In this document: positions 17,158-27,152 of the stretch, piece after piece
How the letters are laid out: every line of letters begins with the position of its first letter
How positions within the stretch are numbered: position 1 is the stretch's first letter
From: Roseovarius arcticus
GTDB lineage: Bacteria; Pseudomonadota; Alphaproteobacteria; Rhodobacterales; Rhodobacteraceae
Reading direction: 5' to 3'
Length of the DNA stretch: 64,000 nucleotides
NCBI RefSeq assembly: GCF_006125015.1
Contig: NZ_SZZN01000001.1
Location: 2,356,001-2,420,000, forward strand
The notes under the pieces: model-generated
Seen by the model: the letters and a program-made list of their open reading frames with translations, nothing else
Database searches by the model: none
Told to the model about the DNA's origin: nothing
Program-made: the position numbers and the translations under genes

Positions 17158-18807
17158 ATGCCCGAGACTGCACGCGAGACGATGGAATACGATGTGGTGA
17201 TCGTCGGCGCAGGCCCTGCCGGTCTATCCGCTGCAATCCGGCTCAAGCAACTGGACGCCGATCTTCAGGTCGTTGTGCTGGAAAAAGGTAGCGAAGTGGG
17301 CGCGCATATCCTGTCGGGCGCAGTTCTGGACCCTATGGGCCTGAACCGTCTTATCCCCGACTGGAAGGCCAAGGGCGCGCCAATCACCGTGCCGGTGACT
17401 GACGACAAGTTCTATCTGCTGGGCGAAGGCGGGCAGGTCAGAATTCCGAACTTTCCTATGCCAAAGCTGATGAGCAATCACGGCAACTATATCGTCTCGA
17501 TGGGCAACGTCTGTCGCTGGATGGCCGAGCAGGCCGAGGAACTGGGCGTCGAAGTCTTTCCCGGCATGGCCTGTTCAGAGCTGGTCTATAGCGCGGATGG
17601 CGGCATCAAGGGCGTTGTCGCGGGCGAGTTTGGCCGCAATCCGGACGGCACAGAAGGGCCGAACTACGAGCCGGGGATGGAACTGCACGGCAAATACGTT
17701 TTTCTCGGGGAGGGCGTGCGCGGGTCGCTGGCCAAAGAGGTCATGCAAAAGTTTGACCTATCCGCTGGCCATGAGCCGCAGAAATTCGGCCTAGGCATGA
17801 AGGAAATCTGGGAGATTGACCCAGAAAAGCATAAACCCGGCAGCGTGACGCACACGATGGGCTGGCCTCTGGGTAAAAATGCGGGCGGCGGATCATTCAT
17901 CTATCACCTTGATAACAATCAGGTCTATGTCGGCTTTGTGGTTCATCTGAACTACAAAAATCCCTACCTCTATCCCTACATGGAATTCCAACGGTTCAAG
18001 CATCATCCGATGGTCGCCGAACTGCTAAAGGGCGGCAAGCGCGTGGCGTACGGCGCCCGCGCAATCAGCGAGGGCGGCTATCAATCGATGCCCAAGATGG
18101 TCGCGCCCGGTGTCGCGCTGCTAGGATGCTCAGTCGGGATGGTCAACGTGCCCCGCATTAAAGGCAACCATAACGCAATGCTGTCGGGTATAGCCGCCGC
18201 CGAGGCCGCGCATGCCGCCATTTCCGCAGGTCGCAGCGGCGACGAACTGCCGGACTATGAGGCTGCTGTGCGAACTGGCGACATCGGCAAGGATCTGAAA
18301 AAAGTCCGCAACGTCAAGCCGCTGTGGTCCAAGCATGGCCTGACCGCGTCGCTGGTTTTGGGCGGTATGGATATGTGGACCAACAGCTTCGGCTTCTCCC
18401 TGCTAGGCACGCTAAAGCATGGCAAGACCGACGCCGAGGCGACCGAGCTGGCAGAAAAGCACAAGAAACTCGAATACCCCAAGCCCGATGGCAAGCTGAG
18501 CTTTGACCGGCTGACGAATGTCAGTTTCTCGATGACCAATCACGAGGAGAACCAGCCCGCGCATCTAAAGCTGAAGGATCCCAGCATACCGGTGGACGTG
18601 AACCTGCCTAAATACGCCGGCCCTTCGGCGCGGTATTGCCCGGCAGGCGTTTACGAGTTTATCGAGGAGGACGGCAAGCCGCCGCGCTTCCAGATCAATT
18701 TCCAGAACTGCGTGCATTGCAAGACCTGCGACATCAAAGACCCGTCGCAAAATATCAACTGGACGACGCCGCAGGGCGGCGACGGGCCGAACTATCCCAA
18801 CATGTAG
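17158..18807 (+). CDS. Electron transfer flavoprotein-ubiquinone oxidoreductase
   Basis: Membrane-associated flavoprotein that moves electrons from ETF to ubiquinone. 549 residues, the usual size. The FAD-binding motif is [17 protein letters not shown] at about residues 13-29. The C-terminal 4Fe-4S cluster ligands are CPAGVYEF followed by [18 protein letters not shown] is spaced seven bases before the ATG. It links acyl-CoA dehydrogenases (such as 8335-9507) and dimethylglycine/sarcosine-type dehydrogenases to respiration. A single-gene unit with a strong hairpin just after it. Confidence 0.95.
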   Translation: MPETARETMEYDVVIVGAGPAGLSAAIRLKQLDADLQVVVLEKGSEVGAHILSGAVLDPMGLNRLIPDWKAKGAPITVPVTDDKFYLLGEGGQVRIPNFPMPKLMSNHGNYIVSMGNVCRWMAEQAEELGVEVFPGMACSELVYSADGGIKGVVAGEFGRNPDGTEGPNYEPGMELHGKYVFLGEGVRGSLAKEVMQKFDLSAGHEPQKFGLGMKEIWEIDPEKHKPGSVTHTMGWPLGKNAGGGSFIYHLDNNQVYVGFVVHLNYKNPYLYPYMEFQRFKHHPMVAELLKGGKRVAYGARAISEGGYQSMPKMVAPGVALLGCSVGMVNVPRIKGNHNAMLSGIAAAEAAHAAISAGRSGDELPDYEAAVRTGDIGKDLKKVRNVKPLWSKHGLTASLVLGGMDMWTNSFGFSLLGTLKHGKTDAEATELAEKHKKLEYPKPDGKLSFDRLTNVSFSMTNHEENQPAHLKLKDPSIPVDVNLPKYAGPSARYCPAGVYEFIEEDGKPPRFQINFQNCVHCKTCDIKDPSQNINWTTPQGGDGPNYPNM

Positions 18808-18835
18808 CCGCATCCTGCACACGGGAACGTCATTG

Positions 18836-18863
18836 GCGGGCCGGCGCTTAGGCGCCGGCCCGC
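18836..18863 (+). terminator. Strong hairpin after the ETF-quinone oxidoreductase gene
   Basis: GCGGGCCGGCGC (18836-18847) and GCGCCGGCCCGC (18852-18863) form a perfect 12-bp stem with a TTAG loop, 28 bases past the stop. There is no strong T run (ATTGCCCTT), so it may terminate inefficiently. Confidence 0.6.
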
Positions 18864-18936
18864 ATTGCCCTTGGTCCCTTGCCGCATTACGTTGCGGAGG
18901 ATGAGGCACAAGATATCAAAGCAGGGGCCGCCGCGC

Positions 18937-20652
18937 GTGACATTTAGATTTCTGACCATTTTGGCCCTAACGGCCCCCACATACTTTGCCACCCCTGCCC
19001 CCGCGCAGGAGGCGGCAGGCGCTTATCTGGCCACGCGGCAGGCGCGATACGACAGCGACTACGCTGCCGCTGCCAAATACGCGATTGAGGCGCTGCGCGT
19101 TGATGCTGGCAACCCCCTGCTGATGGAGAGCGCGGTTGGCGCGCTTCTGGCGACTGGCGAGGTGGACCGCGCCCTACCGATCGCCCGCCGCATGGACGAA
19201 GCAGATATTCGCAGCCAAGTGGCTCAGATGGTTCTGGTAGGCGATGACGTGATGCAGGCCGACTATGACGCCGTCCTCGCGCGGATCGAGGCCGAGCATG
19301 GCGTCGGGCCGCTCGCCGATGGCCTGATCGGCGCATGGGCCACGCTGGGCAAGGGCGACATGGCCGCCGCGCTAAAGCGCTTTGACGCTATCGCAGCCGA
19401 GCCGGGATTGCGCGGTCTCGCCATCTATCACAAGGCGCTCGCGCTGGCCTCGGTCGGCGATTTTGAGAGCGCGGACAAGATTTATTCAGGCGACACCGAC
19501 GGCCCGATGCAGACGACACGCCGCAGCGTCATTGCCTGGATCGAAGTGCTCAGCCAGCTAGAGCGCAGCGAAGACGCACTGAAGGTGCTGGACGACACGT
19601 TCGGCACCGACCCCGATCCGCAAATCGTGGACTTGCGCGCACGGCTGGTAGCTGGCGACGCGCTGGAGCTGGGCCGGATCGAGACGCCGCGCCAAGGCAT
19701 AGGCGAGGTGTTTTTGTCGCTGGGCATGGCCCTGTTGCAAGATACCAGTGCCGATTATGTGCTGCTTTATAGCCGGATGGCTGAATTTCTGGATAAAACA
19801 GACGTTGATGCCCAGATAATGACTGGCGAATTGCTGGAGCAGCTTGGGCGTTATGAGCTGGCCGATCAGGCTTATTCGCGCGTACCGCAGGACGCCCCTG
19901 CCTATTATACCGCCGAGTTGGGCCGCGCCGAAGCGCTGCGCAGCTCTGGCAATCTGGAGGGCGCAATTGAGGTGGTTGCGAAGCTACGCGAGACGCACCC
20001 CGGCGTCGCGCTGGTCCACGCGTCTGCCGGCGATCTCTATCGCCAGAACGAGGAGTTCGCCAAGGCCGTCATCGCCTATGACGCAGCCCTCGCCATCTAC
20101 CAAGAGCGGGGCGGAGACGAGCCGTGGTTCGTCTATTACTCGCGCGCGATTAGTCACGAACGCTTGGGCCAATGGCCCGAAGCCGAGGCCGACTTTCGCC
20201 GCGCGCTTGAGCTAAACCCAGATGAGCCCATGGTGTTAAATTACTTGGGGTATTCTCTGGTCGAACAACATGAGAAACTTGACGAGGCGCTGGAGATGAT
20301 CGAACGCGCCGTCGAGGCCGAGCCAAACAGCGGCGCGATCGTTGACAGCCTTGGCTGGGCGCAATTTCGCCTCGGGCGCTACCAAGAGGCGGTCGTGACG
20401 CTGGAGCGCGCAGCAGAGCTTTATGCCGTTGATCCGGTCGTAAACGATCACTTGGGCGACGCAATGTGGGCCGTGGGCCGCACCACAGAGGCGCGCTTTC
20501 AATGGCGCCGCGCGCTATCGCTGATTGATCCCGAAAAACCGACGCCTGACGTTGACCCGGATCGTATCCGCCAAAAGCTGGAATTAGGGCTGGCGAAGGT
20601 GCTGGAGAGCGAAGGCGCAGAGCCACTGAAAGTGAGTAAAGATGAAGGATGA
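18937..20652 (+). CDS. Exported tetratricopeptide-repeat protein
   Basis: About 571 residues. An N-terminal signal sequence (FRFLTILALTAPTYFATPAPAQ) precedes the mature chain. Many TPR-like helix pairs follow; the clearest lie in the last third, for example WPEAEADFRRALELNPDEP and YQEAVVTLERAAELYAVDP. Such proteins scaffold envelope complexes. The GTG at 18937 gives a compact signal peptide; an ATG at 18901 directly abuts GGAGG, too close for efficient use. The end overlaps ispE by 11 bases, so they are co-transcribed. Role unknown beyond protein-protein interaction. Confidence 0.82.
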   Translation: MTFRFLTILALTAPTYFATPAPAQEAAGAYLATRQARYDSDYAAAAKYAIEALRVDAGNPLLMESAVGALLATGEVDRALPIARRMDEADIRSQVAQMVLVGDDVMQADYDAVLARIEAEHGVGPLADGLIGAWATLGKGDMAAALKRFDAIAAEPGLRGLAIYHKALALASVGDFESADKIYSGDTDGPMQTTRRSVIAWIEVLSQLERSEDALKVLDDTFGTDPDPQIVDLRARLVAGDALELGRIETPRQGIGEVFLSLGMALLQDTSADYVLLYSRMAEFLDKTDVDAQIMTGELLEQLGRYELADQAYSRVPQDAPAYYTAELGRAEALRSSGNLEGAIEVVAKLRETHPGVALVHASAGDLYRQNEEFAKAVIAYDAALAIYQERGGDEPWFVYYSRAISHERLGQWPEAEADFRRALELNPDEPMVLNYLGYSLVEQHEKLDEALEMIERAVEAEPNSGAIVDSLGWAQFRLGRYQEAVVTLERAAELYAVDPVVNDHLGDAMWAVGRTTEARFQWRRALSLIDPEKPTPDVDPDRIRQKLELGLAKVLESEGAEPLKVSKDEG

Positions 20653-21514
20653 ACACACTCTACCCGGCCATGACGATGACACAGCAGAGGTATTTGCGCC
20701 CGCCAAGGTCAATCTGACCCTGCACGTCACCGGCCAGCGCGAGGATGGCTATCACCAGATCGACTCGCTTGTGATGTTCGCAGACATCGGTGACAGCCTG
20801 ACCGTGCGCCGCGCGGATCGCACGGTGCTGGAACTGACCGGGCCCATGGCCGACAAAACCCCGCCGGGCGACGACAATCTGGTCATCCGCGCCGCGAAAC
20901 TGATGGGTGTGACCGCGCATATCACGCTAGATAAACGGCTGCCGATTGCAGCAGGCATCGGTGGCGGCTCCTCCGACGCGGCGGCGACCTTGCGCGCGTT
21001 GTCCAAGCTGACGGGCAAGCCAATTCCCGATGACGTGCTGCCCCTTGGCGCCGACGCGCGGGTCTGCTGCGCAGCGGATCTAGGCGCCGCGCGTATGACG
21101 GGCATCGGCGATCATGTCATCGCGGCTCCGGGTTTGCCGCAGTTGCATGCTGTTCTGGTCAATCCGAACCTGCCGGTTAGTACCTCAGAAGTGTTCCGGC
21201 ATTTGGCCAAGCGTGACAACCCACCGATGCCCGAGACGCTGCCCACAGGCTGCGACGCATCCGAGTTGATCGCGTGGCTGCAAGAGCAGCGCAACGATCT
21301 GCACACGCCTGCCATGGCGTCAGAGCCTGCGATCAAGCAAATTTTTAAGACGCTTGAGGTCACGCCGGGTTGCCTGCTTACGCGCATGTCCGGTTCGGGC
21401 GGGACGTGCTTTGGCCTCTATGCTGACGCTGAAACAGCTGCATCTGCGGCGGGCCGGCTGCAAGAAAGCCATCCCGGCTGGTGGGTCGCAGCGGCGTGCC
21501 TCAACACCGCTTAG
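20642..21514 (+). CDS. ispE: 4-diphosphocytidyl-2-C-methyl-D-erythritol kinase
   Basis: Fourth step of the MEP (non-mevalonate) isoprenoid pathway: ATP-dependent phosphorylation of CDP-methylerythritol. 290 residues. The GHMP-kinase features are present: PAKVNLTLHVTGQREDGYHQ at the N-terminus with the catalytic Lys/His pair, and the phosphate-binding loop LPIAAGIGGGSSDAAATLRA near residue 100. The C-terminal LTRMSGSGGTCFGLY motif is also intact. It converges with a polyprenyl synthase that uses products of the same pathway. Confidence 0.94.
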   Translation: MKDEHTLPGHDDDTAEVFAPAKVNLTLHVTGQREDGYHQIDSLVMFADIGDSLTVRRADRTVLELTGPMADKTPPGDDNLVIRAAKLMGVTAHITLDKRLPIAAGIGGGSSDAAATLRALSKLTGKPIPDDVLPLGADARVCCAADLGAARMTGIGDHVIAAPGLPQLHAVLVNPNLPVSTSEVFRHLAKRDNPPMPETLPTGCDASELIAWLQEQRNDLHTPAMASEPAIKQIFKTLEVTPGCLLTRMSGSGGTCFGLYADAETAASAAGRLQESHPGWWVAAACLNTA

Positions 21515-21523
21515 GCGCGGTTC

Positions 21524-22507
21524 TCAGGCGACCCGCGATATGACGTAGTCGGCCAGCTCCGCGAAAGTGGCGCGCACCGGATGATCTGGCAGCGCGTCCA
21601 GTGACCTGATCGCCTTTGTGGCCCATTCCCGCGCATCACTGCGGGCTGCATCCAGCGCGCCGTGAGACTGCATCAGCGCAATCGCGCGGTCCAGATCGCC
21701 ATCCTTCTGATCGCCCTGCTCAATAGTCCGGCGCCAGAAATCGTGATCAGCGGCGCCCCCAACGGCAATTGCCTTGATAATCGGCAGCGTCAACTTGCGC
21801 TCGCGAAAATCGTCGCCGACATTTTTTCCCGTCGCCGCTGCATCGCCTTGAAAGTCCAGCAAATCGTCGGCGATCTGAAACGCGATACCCAGCGCATCCC
21901 CATAAGCGTGCAGCGCGAGCACCTGATGCTCCGGCGCGCCCGCTATCACCCCGCCCACTTCTGTTGCCGCCGCGAATAGCGCCGCCGTCTTACCCCGCAC
22001 CACCTGAAGATAGGTATCCTCGGTCGTGGCCAGATCACGCGCAGCGGTCAATTGTAGCACCTCGCCCTCGGCGATGGTTGCCGACGCATTGGCAAGGATA
22101 TCCAGCACGCGCAGACTGCCCGTCTCAACCATCAACTGAAAAGAACGGGAAAATAGGTAATCACCAACCAGAATGCTGGATTTATTGTCCCATAGCAGAT
22201 TTGCCGTCGCACGGCCCCGGCGTTGGCTGCTTTCATCAACGACATCATCATGCAGCAGCGTTGCGGTGTGGATGAATTCGACCGTGGCAGCCAGCTTTTC
22301 GTCATCGACGCCGCGGTAGCCGCATAAATCCGCCGCTGCCAGCGTTAGCATCGGGCGTAACCGCTTGCCCCCTGCACCGACCAGATGCGCGGTGACTTCG
22401 GGTATACGCGGCGCATGACGCGATTCCATGCGCGTCCGGATCAGATCGCCCACGGCGACTAATTTGGCCTCGAAACGGGCGGTCAGCCGATCAAGCGGCT
22501 TGCTCAT
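21524..22507 (-). CDS. ispB: Polyprenyl diphosphate synthase (octaprenyl/decaprenyl type)
   Basis: Makes the long isoprenoid side chain of ubiquinone. About 327 residues from ATG 22507; an upstream TTG at 22552 is possible but unlikely. Both aspartate-rich motifs are intact: LLHDDVVDESSQRRG (first DDxxD) and IADDLLDFQGD (second). GGKRLRPMLTLAAADL is the substrate-binding Lys/Arg region. Chain length cannot be read by eye; Rhodobacteraceae make ubiquinone-10, so a decaprenyl product is likely. Confidence 0.9.
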   Translation of the reverse strand: MSKPLDRLTARFEAKLVAVGDLIRTRMESRHAPRIPEVTAHLVGAGGKRLRPMLTLAAADLCGYRGVDDEKLAATVEFIHTATLLHDDVVDESSQRRGRATANLLWDNKSSILVGDYLFSRSFQLMVETGSLRVLDILANASATIAEGEVLQLTAARDLATTEDTYLQVVRGKTAALFAAATEVGGVIAGAPEHQVLALHAYGDALGIAFQIADDLLDFQGDAAATGKNVGDDFRERKLTLPIIKAIAVGGAADHDFWRRTIEQGDQKDGDLDRAIALMQSHGALDAARSDAREWATKAIRSLDALPDHPVRATFAELADYVISRVA

Positions 22508-22580
22508 ACTTTGGTCCACACCAACCCCATTTACCTGCGCGCCGCTCGACAACGGCGTCCTGCGCGCCTAGATCAGACAT

Positions 22581-22802
22581 ATGAAACAGCTGATGCGCAC
22601 CAATAACATGGCAACAATCGCCTTCGCTCAGGCCCTGCTTCAGGGCGAGGGTATAGACTGCTTCGAAATGGACGTAAACATGAGCGTTCTTGAGGGCGGC
22701 ATCGGCATTTTCCCGCGCCGCCTGTTGGTGCATCAGGACGACTGGGACGAAGCCGCGCGTGCCCTTCGTGACAACGGTATTGAGGTCAATGAGGGCGCAT
22801 AA
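22581..22802 (+). CDS. DUF2007 domain protein
   Basis: 73 residues, matching the small DUF2007 family (putative signal-transducing proteins of unknown function): an N-terminal MATIAFAQALLQGEGIDCFEM helix-strand unit, a central IGIFPRRLLVHQDDW and an ending in ALRDNGIEV. It is divergent from the polyprenyl synthase, the same arrangement I recall in related genomes. No catalytic residues are evident. Confidence 0.8.
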   Translation: MKQLMRTNNMATIAFAQALLQGEGIDCFEMDVNMSVLEGGIGIFPRRLLVHQDDWDEAARALRDNGIEVNEGA

Positions 22803-22934
22803 GGCGCTTTGTTGCGCGGTCGTTATAAATCTTTGCATATTTCCGCCGCTATGCTGCGCCTGCGGCGTGACAGACTGATAATTATGTGCTGCAATCCCTA
22901 TGTTAGTTTTACACGCCAACAAAAGGAGCGCTTC

Positions 22935-23102
22935 ATGAGTCTGGGTTCGCATATCGAGGAACTGAAGAAGAAACATCAGGATCTGTCGACCAAGGTAGAT
23001 CGGGCACAACGTGCGCCCGGCGTTAGCACACTTGATGTTGCGGAAATGAAAAAGCAAAAATTGCGCCTGAAAGAGGAAATTGCCCGCCTCACCGGTGTCT
23101 AA
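22935..23102 (+). CDS. YdcH-family (DUF465) small protein
   Basis: 55 residues, almost entirely one or two amphipathic helices: SHIEELKKKHQDLSTKVDRA and MKKQKLRLKEEIARLTGV. This is the DUF465 pattern, in which the KLRLKDEI-type C-terminal helix is diagnostic. AAAGGAG lies eight bases before the ATG. Probably forms a short coiled coil; function unknown. A strong bidirectional terminator follows. Confidence 0.85.
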   Translation: MSLGSHIEELKKKHQDLSTKVDRAQRAPGVSTLDVAEMKKQKLRLKEEIARLTGV

Positions 23103-23126
23103 CAGAGGTTTTTCCAGAATTGCAAA

Positions 23127-23156
23127 GGGCCGGTGCAACACGCACCGACCCTTTTT
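23127..23156 (+). terminator. Rho-independent terminator between the YdcH gene and phaB
   Basis: GGGCCGGTGC and GCACCGACCC form a stem with an AACAC loop, flanked by AAA upstream and TTTTTCTTT downstream. It serves the plus-strand small gene, and through the flanking A run also the convergent phaB. Confidence 0.8.
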
Positions 23157-23175
23157 CTTTGGCGCCTAGAGTATA

Positions 23176-23898
23176 TCAGACGAAGAATTGCCCGCCATTC
23201 GCCGAGATCGTTGATCCGTTGACAAAACCCGACCCATCAGCGGCCAGGAACGAGACGCAGCGCGCGATCTCCTCTGGCTCGCCTAGGCGGCCTGCGGGAA
23301 TCTGGCCGATGATCGACTCGCGCACTTTTTCCGGCACTGCCATCACCATTTCGGTCGCGATATACCCGGGGCACACGGCGTTCGCTGTAATCCCAGCGCG
23401 CGCGCCCTCTTGCGCCAACGACTTGACGATACCCAGATCGCCAGCCTTAGTCGCAGCATAGTTTACCTGCGCGAACTGGCCCTTCTGTCCGTTGATCGAA
23501 CTGATCACGATCACGCGGCCAAACTTGCGCTCGCGCATGCCTGGCCAGACAGGATGGACGGTGTTGAAAACGCCGGTCAGATTGGTGTCGACGACCTGAT
23601 GCCATTGCTCGGGCGTCATTTTGTGAAAAGGCGCGTCGCGGGTGATGCCAGCATTGGCGACCACTATGTCGATCGGACCCAGATCGGCCTCGACGCGGGC
23701 GATGCCTGCGGCACTTTCATCATAGTCAGCAACGTTCCACTTGTAGGTGGCAATGCCTGTCTCATCTGTAAATTTCTTGGCTGCTTCGTCGTTGCCCGCA
23801 TAGGTGGCTGCGACATTGCAGCCATCCTCCTTAAGCTGTTTTGAAATTGCTGCGCCGATACCGCGCGTGCCACCGGTCACGAGTGCCGTTCTTGCCAT
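23176..23898 (-). CDS. phaB: Acetoacetyl-CoA reductase
   Basis: NADPH-dependent reduction of acetoacetyl-CoA to (R)-3-hydroxybutyryl-CoA for polyhydroxybutyrate synthesis. 240 residues, short-chain dehydrogenase family. The cofactor motif TGGTRGIGAAI is at residues 8-18, NAG in the middle, and the catalytic Ser, Tyr and Lys in VISSINGQKGQF and NYAATKAGD. The mature end (NGSTISANGGQFFV) is typical of PhaB. It lies downstream of phaA on the same strand with a terminator between them, so it probably also has its own promoter. Confidence 0.93.
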   Translation of the reverse strand: MARTALVTGGTRGIGAAISKQLKEDGCNVAATYAGNDEAAKKFTDETGIATYKWNVADYDESAAGIARVEADLGPIDIVVANAGITRDAPFHKMTPEQWHQVVDTNLTGVFNTVHPVWPGMRERKFGRVIVISSINGQKGQFAQVNYAATKAGDLGIVKSLAQEGARAGITANAVCPGYIATEMVMAVPEKVRESIIGQIPAGRLGEPEEIARCVSFLAADGSGFVNGSTISANGGQFFV

Positions 23899-24052
23899 GG
23901 TGAAAAGTCCTTCCCTAAGTTCCGATCTGCAATCTGGGTGTAATACCAGTAAGTCCGTTAGCTAAGAGAGTGTCAATGCGCAATAATATTGCGCAGCGGA
24001 TTCCCCACAAGACAGTATAACAGGCAGCGGTTTCAAGCTGAAGGCCCACGAA

Positions 24053-24078
24053 AAAGGGCGCCTCGTAAGGCGCCCTTT
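24053..24078 (-). terminator. Rho-independent terminator after phaA
   Basis: AAAGGGCGCC (24053-24062) and GGCGCCCTTT (24069-24078) form a perfect 10-bp stem with a six-base loop. On the minus strand the stem ends in CCCTTTTTCG, placing the T run correctly for phaA. Confidence 0.85.
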
Positions 24079-24103
24079 ACTACTTTTCTCATTAGATCGC
24101 GCG

Positions 24104-25279
24104 TTAGTCCCGCTCGACGCAAAGGGCGACGCCCATGCCGCCACCAATGCACAAGGTCGCGAGGCCCTTTTTGGCGCCACGGCGTTTCATTTCGAAGAGC
24201 AGCGTGTTCAGGACGCGGCAGCCGGAGGCCCCAATGGGGTGGCCGATCGCAATGGCGCCGCCGTTAACGTTGACGATGGCGGGGTCCCAACCCATTTCCT
24301 TGTTAACCGCGCAGGCTTGTGCTGCAAACGCTTCGTTTGCTTCAATAAGGTCTAGATCATCGACGGTCCAACCCGCCTTTTCCAGTGCCTTACGGCTAGC
24401 GTAGATTGGTCCGACGCCCATGATTGATGGATCAAGGCCAGCGGTTGCGTAGCCCGCGATGCGCGCAAGCGGCTCGATCCCGCGCTTTTCTGCGTCAGCC
24501 GCGCTCATCAAGAGGGTCGCAGCGGCGCCGTCGTTGATACCGCTGGCATTCGCTGCCGTCACACTACCGTCCTTGGCAAAGGCCGGGCGCATCTTTTGCA
24601 TGGCCTCGATCACCGCGCCGTGGCGGATGTACTCGTCCTTGTCGACGATTGTCTCGCTCTTGCGGGACTTGACAGTAAAGGGGATGATTTCGTCATCAAA
24701 CCTGCCCGCCTTTTGTGCCGCCTCGGCCTTGTTCTGGCTGGCAAGGGCGAACTCGTCCTGCATCTCTCGCGTGATGCTCCACTGCTCTGCGACGTTTTCA
24801 GCGGTTTGGCCCATGTGATAGCCGTTGAACGCGTCCCACAGACCGTCGCGAATCATCGTGTCGATCATCGTGAGGTCGCCCATCTTTTGACCTGCGCGCA
24901 GATTGGCGGCATGGGGGCTGAGTGTCATGTTTTCCTGACCGCCCGCACAGATGATGGACGCGTCGCCCAGCATGATGTGCTGCGCACCCAGTGCAACGGC
25001 CCGCAAGCCAGAGCCGCAGACCTGATTGAGGCTCCATGCGGCGCTTTCCTTGGGAAGACCTGCATTAATATGCGCCTGGCGCGCCGGGTTCTGGCCCTGC
25101 GCGGCGGTCAGGACCTGTCCTAGGATCGTCTCGGACACTTCGCCCTTGTCGATGCCAGCGCGTTCGACGACGGCCTCCAGCACTGCGGCGCCCAAATCAT
25201 GCGCAGGGGTGTTGGCAAACACCCCGTTAAAAGAGCCGACAGCTGTGCGCGCGGCAGATGCGATAACGACTTTGGTCAT
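24104..25279 (-). CDS. phaA: Acetyl-CoA C-acetyltransferase (beta-ketothiolase)
   Basis: Condenses two acetyl-CoA to acetoacetyl-CoA, the first step of polyhydroxybutyrate synthesis, or runs in reverse for degradation. 391 residues. The acyl-accepting Cys is in [14 protein letters not shown] near residue 88; the second active-site pair is in [16 protein letters not shown] (His) and [13 protein letters not shown] (Cys), the latter being the thiolase C-terminal signature. GGAGGAAA precedes the start. Confidence 0.95.
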   Translation of the reverse strand: MTKVVIASAARTAVGSFNGVFANTPAHDLGAAVLEAVVERAGIDKGEVSETILGQVLTAAQGQNPARQAHINAGLPKESAAWSLNQVCGSGLRAVALGAQHIMLGDASIICAGGQENMTLSPHAANLRAGQKMGDLTMIDTMIRDGLWDAFNGYHMGQTAENVAEQWSITREMQDEFALASQNKAEAAQKAGRFDDEIIPFTVKSRKSETIVDKDEYIRHGAVIEAMQKMRPAFAKDGSVTAANASGINDGAAATLLMSAADAEKRGIEPLARIAGYATAGLDPSIMGVGPIYASRKALEKAGWTVDDLDLIEANEAFAAQACAVNKEMGWDPAIVNVNGGAIAIGHPIGASGCRVLNTLLFEMKRRGAKKGLATLCIGGGMGVALCVERD

Positions 25280-25395
25280 AGGATTTCCTCCACCAGGATC
25301 ATGGTGGGCAGACCGAGATAGGGCCGCCCCTAGCAGATTTCATATCCCATGTGCCGCACTGCGACAACCGGCGCGATAGTGCGCCACAGGCGCTG

Positions 25396-26238
25396 TTAGG
25401 CCGACGCGCGGCGCGAATCTGCGTTTAGCCAGTCAGGCTTGACCGTGGGGGCACCATAAAAATAGCCTTGCAGGCAATCGATGCCGATGGCGGTGAGGTA
25501 GGCCGCATCATCCGCACGCTCGACACTTTCGGCGACTGTGACCATATCAAACTGGCGGCCGATGGTGGCCAGCGCAGTCGTCAACACCTGATTGTCAGCA
25601 TCCTGCGCAATGCCGCGAATGAACTGGCCGTCGATTTTGAGAATATCGAAGTAGAAATCCTTGAGATATCTGAGCGAGGTGAAGCCCGCCCCAAAATCAT
25701 CAAGGGCAAAGCTAACACCGCGGCTGGATACCTCAGACATAAAGCCAGTCACCAGTTCAGGCACCAGCATTGCCGAGCTTTCAGTAATCTCTAGTATCAG
25801 GCGCTCGCCCACCGTCGGATCGGCGTTCAGCCCTTGTTTGAGCGTGCGGAGCCACCGACTATAGCCGATGGAGCGGGCCGACATATTGATCGACAGGCGC
25901 AATTCACTATGCCTCGCTAGGGTGCGCAGCCCCTTCTCTAGCGCGAGGCAATCGACGACGCGTCCTGTCTCGGTCGTCTCAATAGCGTCAATAAATTCCT
26001 TGGCCGGTATTATGCGGCCCGTCTCATCCAACACCCGGATTAAGCCCTCGTAAAAGGCGACGTGTTTTGAGTGTCCGGCAGGCACGACGGGTTGATAGGC
26101 CAGCATGATCTGTTTGTGCCGTACGGCATCCTCGACCATCGTGATGGTTGACTGTTCCCGTGTGGAAATGGCGTACGATAATGGGTCGTGATGGCCAGCA
26201 GGCACGTCAGCCCACTTACCTCTGCGATGATCCGGCAT
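25396..26238 (-). CDS. Stand-alone EAL-domain cyclic-di-GMP phosphodiesterase
   Basis: About 280 residues, nearly all EAL domain, without GGDEF or sensory modules. The residues needed for c-di-GMP hydrolysis are visible: the Glu of the signature (here YEGLIRV, EGL instead of EAL), Asn in LSINMSARS, Glu in ILEITESSA, Asp-Asp in LDDFGAGFTSL, Lys in LKIDGQF and Glu in VAESVERAD. Hydrolysis of c-di-GMP is therefore expected. The ATG at 26238 has GGAG seven bases upstream; the TTG further upstream is less likely. Confidence 0.87.
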   Translation of the reverse strand: MPDHRRGKWADVPAGHHDPLSYAISTREQSTITMVEDAVRHKQIMLAYQPVVPAGHSKHVAFYEGLIRVLDETGRIIPAKEFIDAIETTETGRVVDCLALEKGLRTLARHSELRLSINMSARSIGYSRWLRTLKQGLNADPTVGERLILEITESSAMLVPELVTGFMSEVSSRGVSFALDDFGAGFTSLRYLKDFYFDILKIDGQFIRGIAQDADNQVLTTALATIGRQFDMVTVAESVERADDAAYLTAIGIDCLQGYFYGAPTVKPDWLNADSRRASA

Positions 26239-26326
26239 AGCTCGCTCCGATTTAAGTCTGCCCAAATTGCGCCCTATGGCCTAAGGAAGGTTTAAGACCG
26301 AAAATTAGATACCAAGGATTGCGCAT

Positions 26327-26914
26327 ATGTGTGAGCGGTGCGCCTGGGCCGGGCCCGAGCAGATTTATATAGACTATCACGACTCGGAATGGGGCGTGCC
26401 TGAATGGGACAGTCGCGCCCTGTGGGAGAAGCTGATCCTAGACGGATTTCAGGCTGGCCTCAGCTGGATTACCATATTGAAAAGGCGAGATAATTTTCGC
26501 GCCGCTTTCGCCGGGTTTGACCCGGACATCATCGCTGAGTGGGGCGAGGATGACGTGAATCGCCTGCTGGCGGATCCCGGCATTATTCGCCACCGGGGCA
26601 AGATCGAGGCGACGATCGCAGGCGCCCGTGCGTGGCGCCGGATCGAGGACGATATGGGGTTCGATACGTTTTTATGGAATTATGTGGACGGCGCCCCTCT
26701 GCAAAACCAGTTTGCCACTCAGACGGACGTGCCACCCCATACCGCCCTCTCGGCGAAGGTCTCAAAGGACCTCAAGCAACGCGGCTTCAAGTTTTGCGGT
26801 CCGACCATCGTCTATGCATTTATGGAGGCGTGCGGGCTGGTCAACGATCACGTCATCACATGCCCGCGCCACAAAGTCGTAGCTGCCTTGGCGACGCAAC
26901 CCAGCCGCGCCTGA
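26327..26914 (+). CDS. tag: DNA-3-methyladenine glycosylase I
   Basis: Removes 3-methyladenine from alkylated DNA. 195 residues, helix-hairpin-helix superfamily. The zinc site typical of Tag is present: N-terminal Cys in MCERCAWAG, His in DYHDSEWGVP, and C-terminal His and Cys in NDHVITCPRH. The base-recognition region LDGFQAGLSWITIL is intact. Divergent from the EAL gene with a 90-base gap. Confidence 0.94.
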   Translation: MCERCAWAGPEQIYIDYHDSEWGVPEWDSRALWEKLILDGFQAGLSWITILKRRDNFRAAFAGFDPDIIAEWGEDDVNRLLADPGIIRHRGKIEATIAGARAWRRIEDDMGFDTFLWNYVDGAPLQNQFATQTDVPPHTALSAKVSKDLKQRGFKFCGPTIVYAFMEACGLVNDHVITCPRHKVVAALATQPSRA

Positions 26915-27152
26915 GTCCCCCCCTGAGAAAGATAAAACCGACGACCCAACAGTGACACATTCTTGCCACATTGGCCGGTCTTGTGGGCACGCCGCGACTA
27001 GCCCCTAGATATGGACGCGGTATCCCGCCGGGCATCATAAATTCCATTGAATTGAAGGCTTTATTCAAAACAGATCATGTGTTACGTTAAAACTAATAAT
27101 TAAAGTCAGTCGAGCAAATCGGCGGCGTGAGGCAGTAAAAAAGAGTAGTTCC

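Noticed and set aside
22508..22552. TTG start for the polyprenyl synthase
   Set aside because: It would add 15 residues not typical of the family; ATG 22507 gives the usual start.
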